Positions 8,736 through 16,753 of a stretch of DNA of 23,828 nucleotides are shown in pieces. The stretch's first letter is position 1. Each line of letters begins with the position of its first letter. The position numbers and the translations under genes were made by a program. The notes beneath the pieces were generated by a model that worked only from the letters and a program-made list of their open reading frames with translations, had not been told where the DNA came from and ran no database searches. The stretch comes from ZC4RG29 sp036273935. GTDB taxonomy: Bacteria > Bacteroidota > Bacteroidia > Cytophagales > Cyclobacteriaceae. Location of the stretch: contig DASUGQ010000372.1 in the NCBI GenBank assembly GCA_036273935.1, positions 1 to 23,828 of the forward strand. Reading direction: 5' to 3'.

Positions 8736-8819
8736 GCCTGATTTAGAGGCATTTCAAGGGGCCATAAAAAAAATTCTCCCGCCAAGCATAGGGTAAAGCC
8801 CAGTTTTAGGGAGTTATAT

Positions 8820-9293
8820 ATGGAGGAACATCAAAAACTTCCTATGATGGACAAGTCCAGGCCTGCAAAAAGGAGTTTACATATGGAGGACCGCGAAGGG
8901 TTCAACGACGGGCTATCCAAGATCTGGGCCCGCATCAGAAGAAATGACCGGCGGCGAAAGCGCATTCGAATTCTTGCCGGAGGGGTCCTTTTCCTTGCTG
9001 CGGCGATCCTCGTCCCCTACGTGTTGTCCACGCGAAATGATCGCAGAGAAATGCGTAGCCACAGTTTTGACCACGTGCTACTTGAGCAGGTCGTTGCTGT
9101 GTTACGGGAGGAATACGGCGTCCGCGTTGATGTTTCCAATGACCAGTTGCTTGGTTGTCCCTTTACCGGAACATTTTATGGTACGAACATGGCGGTTGAT
9201 CTCATCCGCTCCCTGGCCGAAGCGTTGGACCTTAAGGTCGAGGTTGCGGCTAACGGAGGGTACCGGCTTTCCGGAGGAGGATGTGCGAAATAA
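8820..9293 (+). CDS. Short FecR-like membrane protein: TM helix plus DUF4974
   Basis: A 157-residue protein with a basic cytoplasmic N-terminus (IWARIRRNDRRRKRIR, 35-50), one membrane helix (about 51-70) and a periplasmic domain at about 82-152 matching DUF4974, the C-terminal domain of Bacteroidota FecR anti-sigma regulators (LLEQVVAVLREEYGV, then FTGTFYGTNMAVDLIRSLAE). FecR proteins are normally 300-400 residues and carry a beta-rich FecR domain between the helix and DUF4974; that domain is absent and there is no frameshift to explain it. It lies 84 bases after the sigma gene, so it is likely that factor's membrane regulator. Two starts are possible, 8820 and 8883 (residue 22). Both have a similar purine-rich leader and are followed by ATGGAGGA, as if the initiation region had been duplicated. 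Confidence 0.8.
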   Translation: MEEHQKLPMMDKSRPAKRSLHMEDREGFNDGLSKIWARIRRNDRRRKRIRILAGGVLFLAAAILVPYVLSTRNDRREMRSHSFDHVLLEQVVAVLREEYGVRVDVSNDQLLGCPFTGTFYGTNMAVDLIRSLAEALDLKVEVAANGGYRLSGGGCAK

Positions 9294-9365
9294 AAAGTAG
9301 ACTTAAAATCAACCTGTCCACTCTGTTTAGTTGGTACAGGCAGTTGGCGGAGATATTCGTAAATT

Positions 9366-10457
9366 ATGACCGAACATAAAAACACCCTCAAGAACCTTGA
9401 GCAGCTCCTCACCGGCGAGGGCCATCGTTGCGAAGAACGCGTCAGGGCCGAAGTTGACCGGATCCGGCGCCTGCTTATGATCGAAGTCTTTCCAGCAGAA
9501 GCCATTGAACAGGTTACGCAGTATTACCAGCAGGCCCTTGTATGGCTAATGGACAGCCTGTTTTCCCATGAAGACGAATGTTATTGTCAGCTGGAAGACC
9601 TGTTCCTTTTTATCGAGCGGCATTTCAGAAGTCATGCAGACGGCCGTGTCAAAGTACCTGAAGTCTACCTGGCGCGCGTCAAAAAGGAAATTACGGGGAA
9701 CGTCAGGCGCATACAGGCCAGGTTAGTCGCCTTACATGCAGACCAACGGCTCATCCATTTGCTTCTTGATGCCCACAAGATCATCCATCGTCCCTCCCAC
9801 CGTGTTGTGTCGATCCGCGACCTCCGTTATGTGCAGGCCCTTCAAAGAGCGCTCCTTGATCTTGTGGAGTGTCCGACGCCGGAAGCCGGGGTTGACGAGG
9901 CGCTCCGTTCGCTGATCTATCTTGTGAACTACAATGCTGCCCGTGTCGTTTCCTATCATGCAGAATACTATTGTTCGCTATTAGCCGGTGCAGAAACCAG
10001 CGCGGAAAAGATCGAGCGTTTGTCCTATGCGTTAAAAAAGATCAGCCAGGCGCATGTGAGAGCCGGCCTTTGTTATAATCCACTTGCTCCTTCCCTAAAG
10101 GATCAGCTATGCGGATACCTTCTCGATGAGATCCATCACCTGGAGCGCGTGCAGTTACTATTTGTTGCCAGCGGTTCAAGGCCAGGTGTCGTGAGCACCT
10201 TCAAGCTGAAGCTGGAAACGTCGGTGTCACAGTTAGCCTATTTATTAAGGATCTTTATGGAGACCAAGGTTGTGCGGAATGACAATGTTGCGGAGCTGCT
10301 TCGATTCCTTTCGAAGTTTGTCATGACCAAGCGTACCGAAAACATTTCGGTGGAGAGTTTCCGGATCAAGTTCTACAATGTGGAAAGCGGCACCCGTGAC
10401 TCTGTGCGAAGCCTTCTGATGGATATGGTACGCTATATTGACAAGGCTTCACCGTGA
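9366..10457 (+). CDS. Hypothetical helical protein, third gene of the sigma set
   Basis: This 363-residue protein has no signal peptide or membrane helix and is probably cytoplasmic. It appears mostly alpha-helical throughout (for example FPAEAIEQVTQYYQQALVWL and VDEALRSLIYLVNYN). The C-terminal 90 residues (about 270-360) form a conserved-looking module: SVSQLAYLLRIFMET, then NVAELLRFLSKFVMTKRTENIS, then SFRIKFYNVESGTRDSVRSL. This tail reminds me of C-terminal regions of Bacteroidota mobile-element proteins, but I cannot name a family. It starts 72 bases after the FecR-like gene on the same strand, with no visible terminator between, so it is probably in the same operon. That position, where a TonB receptor gene is usual, makes it a candidate partner or target of the sigma system. 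The function is unknown. Confidence 0.8.
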   Translation: MTEHKNTLKNLEQLLTGEGHRCEERVRAEVDRIRRLLMIEVFPAEAIEQVTQYYQQALVWLMDSLFSHEDECYCQLEDLFLFIERHFRSHADGRVKVPEVYLARVKKEITGNVRRIQARLVALHADQRLIHLLLDAHKIIHRPSHRVVSIRDLRYVQALQRALLDLVECPTPEAGVDEALRSLIYLVNYNAARVVSYHAEYYCSLLAGAETSAEKIERLSYALKKISQAHVRAGLCYNPLAPSLKDQLCGYLLDEIHHLERVQLLFVASGSRPGVVSTFKLKLETSVSQLAYLLRIFMETKVVRNDNVAELLRFLSKFVMTKRTENISVESFRIKFYNVESGTRDSVRSLLMDMVRYIDKASP

Positions 10458-10476
10458 TGGGGTTAGTGCGCCTTGT

Positions 10477-10567
10477 TAAGCAGGGGACCTTGAATTGTTC
10501 AATGAACTCAATCCTTCTTCATCCCAATATTTCCAGAGGATATTTTCATAATCCCGGGAAGAGAGGT
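10477..10567 (-). pseudogene. radC remnant, frameshifted copy
   Basis: About 90 bases on the minus strand repeat part of the intact radC-like gene at 16754-17227. Positions 10488-10560 align with 17050-17123 with about eight mismatches and one single-base gap by eye. The translation begins like the intact protein (NILWKYWDEE against NILRKYWDED) and then loses frame at the gap. Only this internal segment is present; the metal-binding JAB part is missing. It lies just after the stop of the 363-residue gene. Confidence 0.8.
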
Positions 10568-10595
10568 GATTTAAAATTAGATTACAGTTCTACTT

Positions 10596-10650
10596 ACGCA
10601 GGCTTGTAATGAAATGAAACACCCAAATCGTTTCATTTCAGAACGCAGGC
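10596..10650. repeat. Hairpin flanked by 8-base direct repeats
   Basis: An 11-base perfect inverted repeat (TGAAATGAAAC at 10610-10620, GTTTCATTTCA at 10630-10640) with a 9-base loop is enclosed by two copies of ACGCAGGC (10596-10603 and 10643-10650). Direct repeats around an inverted repeat are the layout of a target-site duplication around a small element, though the interior is only 39 bases. It sits between a radC remnant and a permease remnant. A chance arrangement cannot be excluded. Confidence 0.45.
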
Positions 10651-10710
10651 AGCAGCCTCACTACAAGAATCACATTATTTTTTTAAATTATCTGTGTTCT
10701 TCCATTCGGT

Positions 10711-10842
10711 ATAGTTGTTGGAAGCTGGTTTTGGTTGCAGCCATAATGGCCATGCCAGCGGGTTTGAACCTTTTTCACGACGGGCTATCCCGCTTATAAG
10801 ACCTCCCGTATTGATCCGGTGAAGTCGTTTCGTGCGGAGTAA
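10711..10842 (+). pseudogene. FtsX/MacB-type permease, C-terminal remnant
   Basis: The translation reads KLVLVAAIMAMPAGLNLF, the start of the last membrane segments of Bacteroidota FtsX/MacB-type permeases, and soon meets a stop at 10797-10799. The adjacent frame then gives SRIDPVKSFRAE and a stop at 10840-10842, which is the usual end of these permeases (compare NPVDALKYE in the intact gene just downstream). The last one or two membrane helices between the two parts are missing, so an internal deletion with a frame change has occurred. The remnant precedes an intact permease of the same broad family by about 70 bases. Confidence 0.7.
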
Positions 10843-10913
10843 AGAAGACAAATAATAATGCGGGTGATGTAAAATTTGAAATTGACAGCAGTGTTAAGAG
10901 AAAAATAAAAACC

Positions 10914-13391
10914 ATGCTCCTGAACTACTTTAAACTTGCCGTTCGACTCATGGCCCGCAGCCCATTCTTTACTGCCATCAACGTCACGGGTTTGTCGGTG
11001 GGCTTTGCAGTATTTTTTATTTTGTGGCCCTTCACACAAGCAGAGCTCGACAGTGAGAACTTCATTAAGGATCGTCAAAAGATATTCAGGACCCTGTTCA
11101 ATGTTAAGGTAGTCGGTGGTCCTGCAGCCGGGCAAGAGCATACCGGCACGATGCAACCAAGTATTGTCACCAGTACATTATTCAATGAAAAACTGATCGA
11201 TGAGTATACGCGATTCATACCACAGGATAACTTTTGGCCAACCCACACACCGGGTTTAAAAGCCTACCTGGTAATCAGAAGTGTAAAAAAGAATCCAGTT
11301 TTTAAAATTGAAAACTCGATTTGTGCCGATCAAAATTTCTTCGAGTTTTTCGACCTTCCGTTTCTAACTGGGAACAGGGCCACCGCGTTATCCCAGGGAG
11401 AATCTATAGCACTTTCCGAAAGCGTCAGCAACAGACTGTTCGGAAACCAACCCGCCCTTGGCGAATTGGTAACCGTAAACGGATTGACTTTTCATGTCAC
11501 CGGGACTTTCAAAGATCTGCCTGCCAACTCACACTTTAATTTCGATGTGGTTTTTTCCAACGCCACCAAACTGTCCTTCTGGAATGACATGGCATCAACC
11601 ATGCCATTGTGGTGTTTTCACTATTGCAAAGGGGAAGACAGCGCATCATTGCTAGAAACGCTGAACAAGAACAAAGAAAGAGTTTTAGGGAAAATTCTCA
11701 ACGACATGAAACAATTGAACATTGACTATAAAGTTGAACCCTTACCCGAAATTGTTTTCAAAAACTACTTTGATGGAGAGCGATACACAACCAAGGCGAA
11801 GTTCACTTTGACTGTGCTTGCAGCGGTTTCGCTCGTAGTCCTGCTCATGGCCTGGATGAACTACATCAATCTCACCATCTCGAGGACAAGGAATAGATTC
11901 AAAGAAATTGCTGCCCGAAAAGTTTCAGGAGCAGGCACCGCCGATCTGTTTGTTCAATTTATCAGTCAGTCGGCGTGGATTAATTTATTCGCAGTTCTCG
12001 TGGCAATCACCATCATTCAACTCGTGAGAAACCCATTTGAAGTCTTTTTTAATATCTATATTATTCCTTTTAAAGAACACAACCTGAATGTGTTTTTGTT
12101 TTTTGCGCTCATATTAGCGGCTGGAATTCTCATCTGTGCAATATACCCCACCTGGGTAACTGCCGGGTTGACGCCGCGTCAGTTGATCAATGATACATCA
12201 GTGACGCAAAGAAGATTGCTTCCCTCTGTACTGACCACATCACAATACATAACAGCACTTGTTCTTATTGTGCTCATCCTGGTCAGTCACACACAGCTGA
12301 GTTTTATTTTATCGAAAGACATTGGCATCAATAGGGAGAACGTCATTGTAATCGAAGCTCCTGTTGTCGGCCTTGAAGAGAACGGTGTACATAAAATGAT
12401 CAGTTTCGCCGGACAAATCAAATCAGCAACAGGTCGACCGGAAGTAACTTTGAGCGGCCGGGTTCCCGGTGATTATCCCTATACCGCTATTGTCCGAAGG
12501 CCAGGGACGGATCAAGGATCTGTTCTCGACACCTACGGAGGAACGGATGAAAATTTTATTATGTTTTATGAGCTTGAATTGCTTGCCGGCCGCAATTTTC
12601 AAAAGGATGAAAAACCGGATGTAGTTTTACTCAGCAAGCACGCGATTGAACGCCTTGGGTTCGATTCTCCTGAAGAGGCTATTGGCAGTCTTGTAGAAGT
12701 CAACAACTATTCAGAACCCTTTACCAGGGCTGAGATCATCGGTGTATTCAGGGATTATCGCGTGTTGCCATTCCTGAGCTCACAAAATAATCCGGAATCT
12801 CTTGAAAGGGGTCAATGTTTCGCCTACATGGATAATCTGTGGAAGGAAGACTTGCCGGAACGGGTATCCGTTAAGTTAATACCGGGGCAACTGGACACGT
12901 TCATCGGTGAAGCGGAAAGGTTATTCGCAGAAACTTTTCCCGGCGATGTTTTCAACTGGTACTTTCTTGATGACCACATCGGCAGGCACTACCAGCAACA
13001 AAAAATTCTTCGCAATCAGATTTCATTCTTTACATTTTTGGCCGTAGGCGTAGCGTGCCTTGGCCTGCTGGGAATGATTGCCAACAAGATCACAGACAAA
13101 ACGAAGGAGATCGGCATTCGCAGAATATTGGGTGCTCATCATTTACACATCTCGTTTGTGCTTCTGGGTTCCACATTCAAACAACTGATGGTTTCCGTGG
13201 TAACCGGCATCCCCATCGCCTGGGTGCTTTCCGAGCAATACCTGATGCGGTATTCCGAACGGATCGAATTGCAATGGTGGCATTACGGTATCCCTGTTGT
13301 TATCCTATTGAGCATTCTGATGACGACAGTTGCTTCCCTTTTATGGAAAGCGGCCAGTCGTAATCCTGTAGATGCGCTAAAATATGAGTAA
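10914..13391 (+). CDS. FtsX/MacB-type ABC transporter permease
   Basis: An 825-residue inner-membrane permease with the duplicated layout typical of Bacteroidota: an N-terminal helix (AINVTGLSVGFAVFFIL, about 22-40), a periplasmic MacB-like domain (about 45-270), a first FtsX unit of three helices (about 280-410, including EIAARKVSGAG), another helix near 440 (SQYITALVLIVLILV), a second periplasmic domain, and a final FtsX unit (about 695-820, including TKEIGIRRILGA and ending NPVDALKYE). In MacB-like systems such permeases do not form a channel but transmit ATP-driven movement to the periplasm. No ATPase gene is nearby, so the partner must be encoded elsewhere. Substrate unknown. Length is normal and no damage is seen. 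The adjacent permease fragment suggests that such genes were once arrayed or duplicated here. Confidence 0.92.
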   Translation: MLLNYFKLAVRLMARSPFFTAINVTGLSVGFAVFFILWPFTQAELDSENFIKDRQKIFRTLFNVKVVGGPAAGQEHTGTMQPSIVTSTLFNEKLIDEYTRFIPQDNFWPTHTPGLKAYLVIRSVKKNPVFKIENSICADQNFFEFFDLPFLTGNRATALSQGESIALSESVSNRLFGNQPALGELVTVNGLTFHVTGTFKDLPANSHFNFDVVFSNATKLSFWNDMASTMPLWCFHYCKGEDSASLLETLNKNKERVLGKILNDMKQLNIDYKVEPLPEIVFKNYFDGERYTTKAKFTLTVLAAVSLVVLLMAWMNYINLTISRTRNRFKEIAARKVSGAGTADLFVQFISQSAWINLFAVLVAITIIQLVRNPFEVFFNIYIIPFKEHNLNVFLFFALILAAGILICAIYPTWVTAGLTPRQLINDTSVTQRRLLPSVLTTSQYITALVLIVLILVSHTQLSFILSKDIGINRENVIVIEAPVVGLEENGVHKMISFAGQIKSATGRPEVTLSGRVPGDYPYTAIVRRPGTDQGSVLDTYGGTDENFIMFYELELLAGRNFQKDEKPDVVLLSKHAIERLGFDSPEEAIGSLVEVNNYSEPFTRAEIIGVFRDYRVLPFLSSQNNPESLERGQCFAYMDNLWKEDLPERVSVKLIPGQLDTFIGEAERLFAETFPGDVFNWYFLDDHIGRHYQQQKILRNQISFFTFLAVGVACLGLLGMIANKITDKTKEIGIRRILGAHHLHISFVLLGSTFKQLMVSVVTGIPIAWVLSEQYLMRYSERIELQWWHYGIPVVILLSILMTTVASLLWKAASRNPVDALKYE

Positions 13392-13618
13392 CGAACGACA
13401 ATACATTGACGGTTAATCGCGACATTCAATCCAAGCATTCCACTTCGCGATATTCGCCACATCTCTATCGACCGAACCTGAAGCGATCATACAGACAAGT
13501 TATTTTCTGACTCAGGCAACTGCAGGGCAGCCCAATACTTCTCCCCGGTGAGGTGAACCTCTTCAGTCTGCCCTGATCATCTAGATATATGCTACCTAAA
13601 ATTATGTATTTTTAAGGC
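13392..13618. other. Intergenic with a possible folded leader
   Basis: An outer 8-base stem (CAGGGCAG at 13523-13530, CTGCCCTG at 13568-13575) encloses a small perfect hairpin GAGGT-GA-ACCTC at 13550-13561. The element ends about 43 bases before xseA. It could be the terminator region of the permease gene or a folded leader of xseA; there is no T-run. No gene is seen here. Confidence 0.3.
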
Positions 13619-15019
13619 ATGTCAGAGACGGTGAACGATAAGAGGGTCTTTACACTTTTCGAAGTCGCCCGGAGCATCCAAAAGACGTTGAACGAACGGT
13701 ACAAAAGTTCCTTTTGGGTGAAAGCCGAGATCGGCAAACTCAATTTGTATCATCAGTCCGGGCATTGCTATCCGGAACTGGTCGAGAAACAAGAGGGAAA
13801 AGTGATTTGCCAACTGAAGTCCACCCTGTGGCAAGATGATTACCTTGCTATCAATGACAAATTCATCCAAACGCTGAAGGAGCCATTAAAGGATGGGATC
13901 AAGGTACTCGCCATGGTAAGAATAACATTTGATGCATCACACGGACTGGCACTTAATATTCTCGATATCGATCCGGCCTATAGCCTGGGCGATCTCGAAC
14001 GCGAGAAGCAGGAGACGATCGTGAAACTCAAGCAAGAAGGGATCTACGAAAAAAACAAGACCCTTAGGTTTCCTTTGTTGCCTCAAAGAATTGCCATCAT
14101 TTCTGTTGAGACAAGCAAAGGCTATGCAGACTTCCTCAGCGTGATTGACCATAATGAATGGAGATATAAATTTTTCCATCTCCTTTTTCCCGCCATCCTG
14201 CAAGGTGAAAAAGCCGTGGAAGGAATAATCTGGCAGCTAAAGAGAATCAGAAAGGTGATCGGTCATTTCGATGTTGTTGCTATTGTTCGTGGAGGTGGCG
14301 GCGACATTGGTTTGTCTGTTTACAACAATTTTAGACTGGCAAAGGAAGTTGCTTTATTTCCGATCCCCGTAATCACGGGCATAGGACATGCAACTAACGA
14401 AACCGTGGTTGAATTGATCTCTTTTTCCAATGCGATTACGCCAACAAAGCTTGGTGATTTTCTAATTCAACGGTTTCATAACTTTTCTGATCCCGTTGAA
14501 GAGGCGGAAGCGAAGATAGTCGATCGATCGAGGCGCTTGCTCTCAGATGAAAACAGTAGATTCCATTCCGAGGTCAAATTATTCCGGTCCGTGACCGGGA
14601 AACATTTTTCGAACAACAGATACGCAATTGATACCCTGAAACAGTCTTTGGTGAGGCATTCGTTGTTTGTCTTGAGAAATGAAAAGGAAGACATTCGTTC
14701 GATCGTTGAACGGACCATAAAGGGTATTCTTTCTGTCTGCAATGCTGCCAGGTATGCATTAGTGCAAGCCGGGACGATGATCAAAAAGGATATCGCCTCC
14801 ATCATCAGGAGCAGGAATGCCGAATTAATCAACTTAGAGAAGAATGTTTCTAACATGAGTCCGGAAAATGTTTTGCGGCGTGGGTACAGCATCACCTTAT
14901 TGAACAGTAAGGCCGTCAAGACTGTGGAGCAAATCAAAGATGGTGATATTCTGAGCACAATCGTTCTCGACGGAAATATTACCAGCGCCGTGAAATCCGT
15001 TAACACATCAAAGCAATGA
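13619..15019 (+). CDS. xseA: Exodeoxyribonuclease VII large subunit
   Basis: A 466-residue protein, the catalytic subunit of exonuclease VII, which degrades single-stranded DNA from both ends into short oligonucleotides and acts in repair. The N-terminal OB-fold DNA-binding domain is about residues 10-120 (FTLFEVARSIQKTL, FWVKAEIGKLNLY). The catalytic domain follows, with PQRIAIISVETSKGYADF (155-172), VRGGGGDIGLSVYNN (223-237) and TGIGHATNETVVELISF (253-269). A long helical region (about 280-430) precedes the final RGYSI segment seen in XseA C-termini. The next gene is xseB and the stop overlaps its start by four bases, so the two subunits are translationally coupled. Length is normal. Leaving aside the folded element upstream, no regulatory site is evident. 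Confidence 0.96.
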   Translation: MSETVNDKRVFTLFEVARSIQKTLNERYKSSFWVKAEIGKLNLYHQSGHCYPELVEKQEGKVICQLKSTLWQDDYLAINDKFIQTLKEPLKDGIKVLAMVRITFDASHGLALNILDIDPAYSLGDLEREKQETIVKLKQEGIYEKNKTLRFPLLPQRIAIISVETSKGYADFLSVIDHNEWRYKFFHLLFPAILQGEKAVEGIIWQLKRIRKVIGHFDVVAIVRGGGGDIGLSVYNNFRLAKEVALFPIPVITGIGHATNETVVELISFSNAITPTKLGDFLIQRFHNFSDPVEEAEAKIVDRSRRLLSDENSRFHSEVKLFRSVTGKHFSNNRYAIDTLKQSLVRHSLFVLRNEKEDIRSIVERTIKGILSVCNAARYALVQAGTMIKKDIASIIRSRNAELINLEKNVSNMSPENVLRRGYSITLLNSKAVKTVEQIKDGDILSTIVLDGNITSAVKSVNTSKQ

Positions 15020-15225
15020 GTGACCGTATTAACTACGTTGAAGCGTTCGATGAACTTCAAAAGATCGTTTCCGAAATAGAACAAGGCGAGATATCGGTGG
15101 ATGAGCTTTCTGAAAAAGTGAAACGCGCTGCTGAACTGATCAAAATCTGTAAATCAAAACTTACCACAACGGAAGAGGATGTGAACAAGATCCTGAAAGC
15201 ATTGGACTCGACAACGACCGAATAA
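15016..15225 (+). CDS. xseB: Exodeoxyribonuclease VII small subunit
   Basis: A 69-residue protein with the two-helix hairpin of XseB: YVEAFDELQKIVSEIEQGE, then SVDELSEKVKRAAELIKICK, then a third helical part ending in an acidic tail. Several copies bind the helical region of XseA and are required for exonuclease VII activity. Its ATG overlaps the xseA stop (ATGA), the usual arrangement that keeps subunit production in step. Length and sequence are typical. Confidence 0.95.
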   Translation: MSDRINYVEAFDELQKIVSEIEQGEISVDELSEKVKRAAELIKICKSKLTTTEEDVNKILKALDSTTTE

Positions 15226-15331
15226 GGCCACTGTCCGCTTCAATTCAAATCCGGGTGGTCTTAACGTATTTTTGCGGAAATACCGGGAGACCTGCAATTG
15301 GCTTTTCATCAAACGAGAAAAAAATATTGAA

Positions 15332-15602
15332 TCAGTCTTTCAGCGCCCTTATGATATCGAGCTTGACCAATTCCCAGTGTTTTCCCCGGAGACAAACCGG
15401 ATCAAAATCATCATCCGCGTCTGAGAAGTCGGAAAAATTAATGCGGATAGCCTCTTCATCATGGTTAAAGGGATAGCGCGCACTGTGCAGCGCAATCATT
15501 TGATCAATTGTGCAGTTATTCAAATTCGCCACTCTCCATTAATCCAGTCAGGGAAGATTTGAGCAGTGGAGTTACCGTATTCCAATACAAACGATCAGGC
15601 AT
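15332..15602 (-). pseudogene. AbiEii-like nucleotidyltransferase toxin, internal deletion
   Basis: The start is intact: ATG at 15600-15602 overlaps the end of the upstream antitoxin gene and encodes MPDRLYWNTVTPLLKSSL, the typical opening of AbiEii/AbiGii (DUF1814-type) toxins. After 28 codons it hits TAA at 15516-15518. The adjoining frame, open to 15332, gives MIALHSARYPFNHDEEA and DDDFDPVCLRGKHWELVKL, which fits the C-terminal end of the same family. The nucleotidyltransferase core, with its conserved GGTALSL-like and DIDLF-like motifs, is missing altogether, so the gene has lost more than half of its length. The 66-codon GTG-started frame at 15332-15532 could be called as a gene but is better read as this remnant. 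The assignment is from remembered family sequences. Confidence 0.72.
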
Positions 15603-16065
15603 TTTTTGGATTTGTTTCCATGAATTTCCTGATTGCCGGTTCGCCATAGAAGCGGGTTATTTCCGCTTTTTCGACATCATTTCCACGTTCGAAAACCCGT
15701 CGAATGACAGCGCGCTTTTGCCGTTGCCAATCGATTTTCTCCATGTCGGTATCCCAGAAGATTCCCCGTCGCAGTTTTGAGAAATCAGGCTGCGACATCT
15801 TTTGCTGATTGCGCTTTTCCTCTTTTATATCGTAGTAAACCTGGAGAATCATAAAGTACCCCTCCTCCAAACCAAGTTGATGTTCGATCTTCAGTGCCAA
15901 TGCGGTATTCATATTTCTTTTACCTTTTGTTATGGCCGTTAATGTCTGGGGGTATTCATTTATTGAAAGAGCAAAAGGTCCCTTCCGAATCTTCCTTTCG
16001 CCGAGTTTCTGCTCCAGAACAATTCCAGGGTGAATTCCTTTGAGGATGTCTAATTCTGCATTCAT
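15595..16065 (-). CDS. Antitoxin-like HTH protein with DUF6922-like tail
   Basis: This 156-residue protein has an N-terminal XRE-like helix-turn-helix region (about 8-75: ILKGIHPGIVLEQKLGERK, then SINEYPQTLTAITKGKRNMN), resembling HigA-type DNA-binding antitoxins. The C-terminal part (about 97-148: LRRGIFWDTDMEKIDW, then VIRRVFERGNDVEKAEITRF) matches the small DUF6922 module. In Bacteroidota such proteins are commonly followed by AbiEii nucleotidyltransferase toxins, and here the remnant of such a toxin begins inside the last codons of this gene, an eight-base overlap. It is therefore probably the antitoxin and autorepressor of a type IV-like pair whose toxin has been lost. A direct repeat containing a palindrome lies just upstream as a likely operator. 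Domain calls are by eye. Confidence 0.82.
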   Translation of the reverse strand: MNAELDILKGIHPGIVLEQKLGERKIRKGPFALSINEYPQTLTAITKGKRNMNTALALKIEHQLGLEEGYFMILQVYYDIKEEKRNQQKMSQPDFSKLRRGIFWDTDMEKIDWQRQKRAVIRRVFERGNDVEKAEITRFYGEPAIRKFMETNPKNA

Positions 16066-16097
16066 TAGATGAAGAGCGTAATAATCATGGATGCAAT

Positions 16098-16140
16098 ATA
16101 AACAAATTAATATAAATAAAGTTTTATAAACAAATTTGTT
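16098..16140 (-). promoter_or_regulatory. Probable promoter with operator repeats for the antitoxin
   Basis: ATAAACAAATT occurs twice, at 16098-16108 and 16126-16136, 28 bases apart. The second copy runs into a perfect 12-base palindrome AACAAATTTGTT (16129-16140). Read on the minus strand, the palindrome supplies a TTTG and the other copy a TAATTTG 21 bases later, close to the Bacteroidota -33 TTTG / -7 TAnnTTTG promoter. The gene starts at 16065. Repeats overlapping the promoter suggest repression by the helix-turn-helix product itself; this is inferred. Confidence 0.42.
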
Positions 16141-16336
16141 AATTATTAATGTATTGATTTAGTGTATGTTACAACTAAGAGTACTGAAAACAGGAATATC
16201 CAGGAGCCCTGGCCCGTTTGAGGGCGGCCCAATAGTTATTGACATAATCCGACACGACTTGTCAGTTCCTGTTGTGTTGAGGTATTGAATACCTCCTGCG
16301 CACCCCCTTAAATTGATGCACTAAATCACTGAGGCC

Positions 16337-16687
16337 ATGAAAACCGTGAGAACAGTAAACGGTGTATCCAGGATTGACGATGCCGCACCCGGGTCGCAAA
16401 AACTTAATGATTTCCTGAGAACAATACTGATTGCCCATCGTGACACGCTTGTGAAAAGAGTGATCGACAATCTTGACCGGTATATTGACTATCGCTTCAA
16501 TCTGAAGCCAACCAAGGACCAAACCGACAAACTCCGAAATAGTCTCGCAAACCTCAAAGGTGGTGGTATCGTCCCGGCAAAACATGCTTCACTGTTCATG
16601 GAGATCAATGTGAAGGACCATGTATATGTTGGAACCAAAACATTTTATGAGGAGATCGATCAGGAAATTGAATGGGTGCTGAAATGA
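16337..16687 (+). CDS. Hypothetical protein, 116 residues
   Basis: The protein is soluble, without signal peptide or membrane segment. It is rich in charged residues and mostly helical: SQKLNDFLRTILIAHRDTL, then VIDNLDRYIDYRFNL, then TDKLRNSLANLKGG, with a mixed C-terminal part ending KTFYEEIDQEIEWVLK. I recognise no family or catalytic motif. The plus-strand frame has a better composition than the overlapping minus-strand frame (16262-16585), which is rich in cysteine and histidine. It faces the radC-like gene tail to tail with 66 bases between, and the antitoxin promoter fires away from it. Such small genes are common beside mobile-element debris. Its function is unknown. Confidence 0.65.
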   Translation: MKTVRTVNGVSRIDDAAPGSQKLNDFLRTILIAHRDTLVKRVIDNLDRYIDYRFNLKPTKDQTDKLRNSLANLKGGGIVPAKHASLFMEINVKDHVYVGTKTFYEEIDQEIEWVLK

Positions 16688-16753
16688 TCAGGCTGCATTA
16701 TCCTGCCAGCGACTATCCGCGTCACCAAGTCCACTGATCAAGAATGTGAAGGA

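Noticed and set aside
14476..15084. 202-codon minus-strand frame opposite xseA
   Set aside because: Shadow of xseA/xseB; the plus-strand proteins are clearly identified.
16142..16290. About 40-codon plus-strand frame between the antitoxin and the 116-residue gene
   Set aside because: Both strands give equally plausible short translations and neither shows homology that I recognise.
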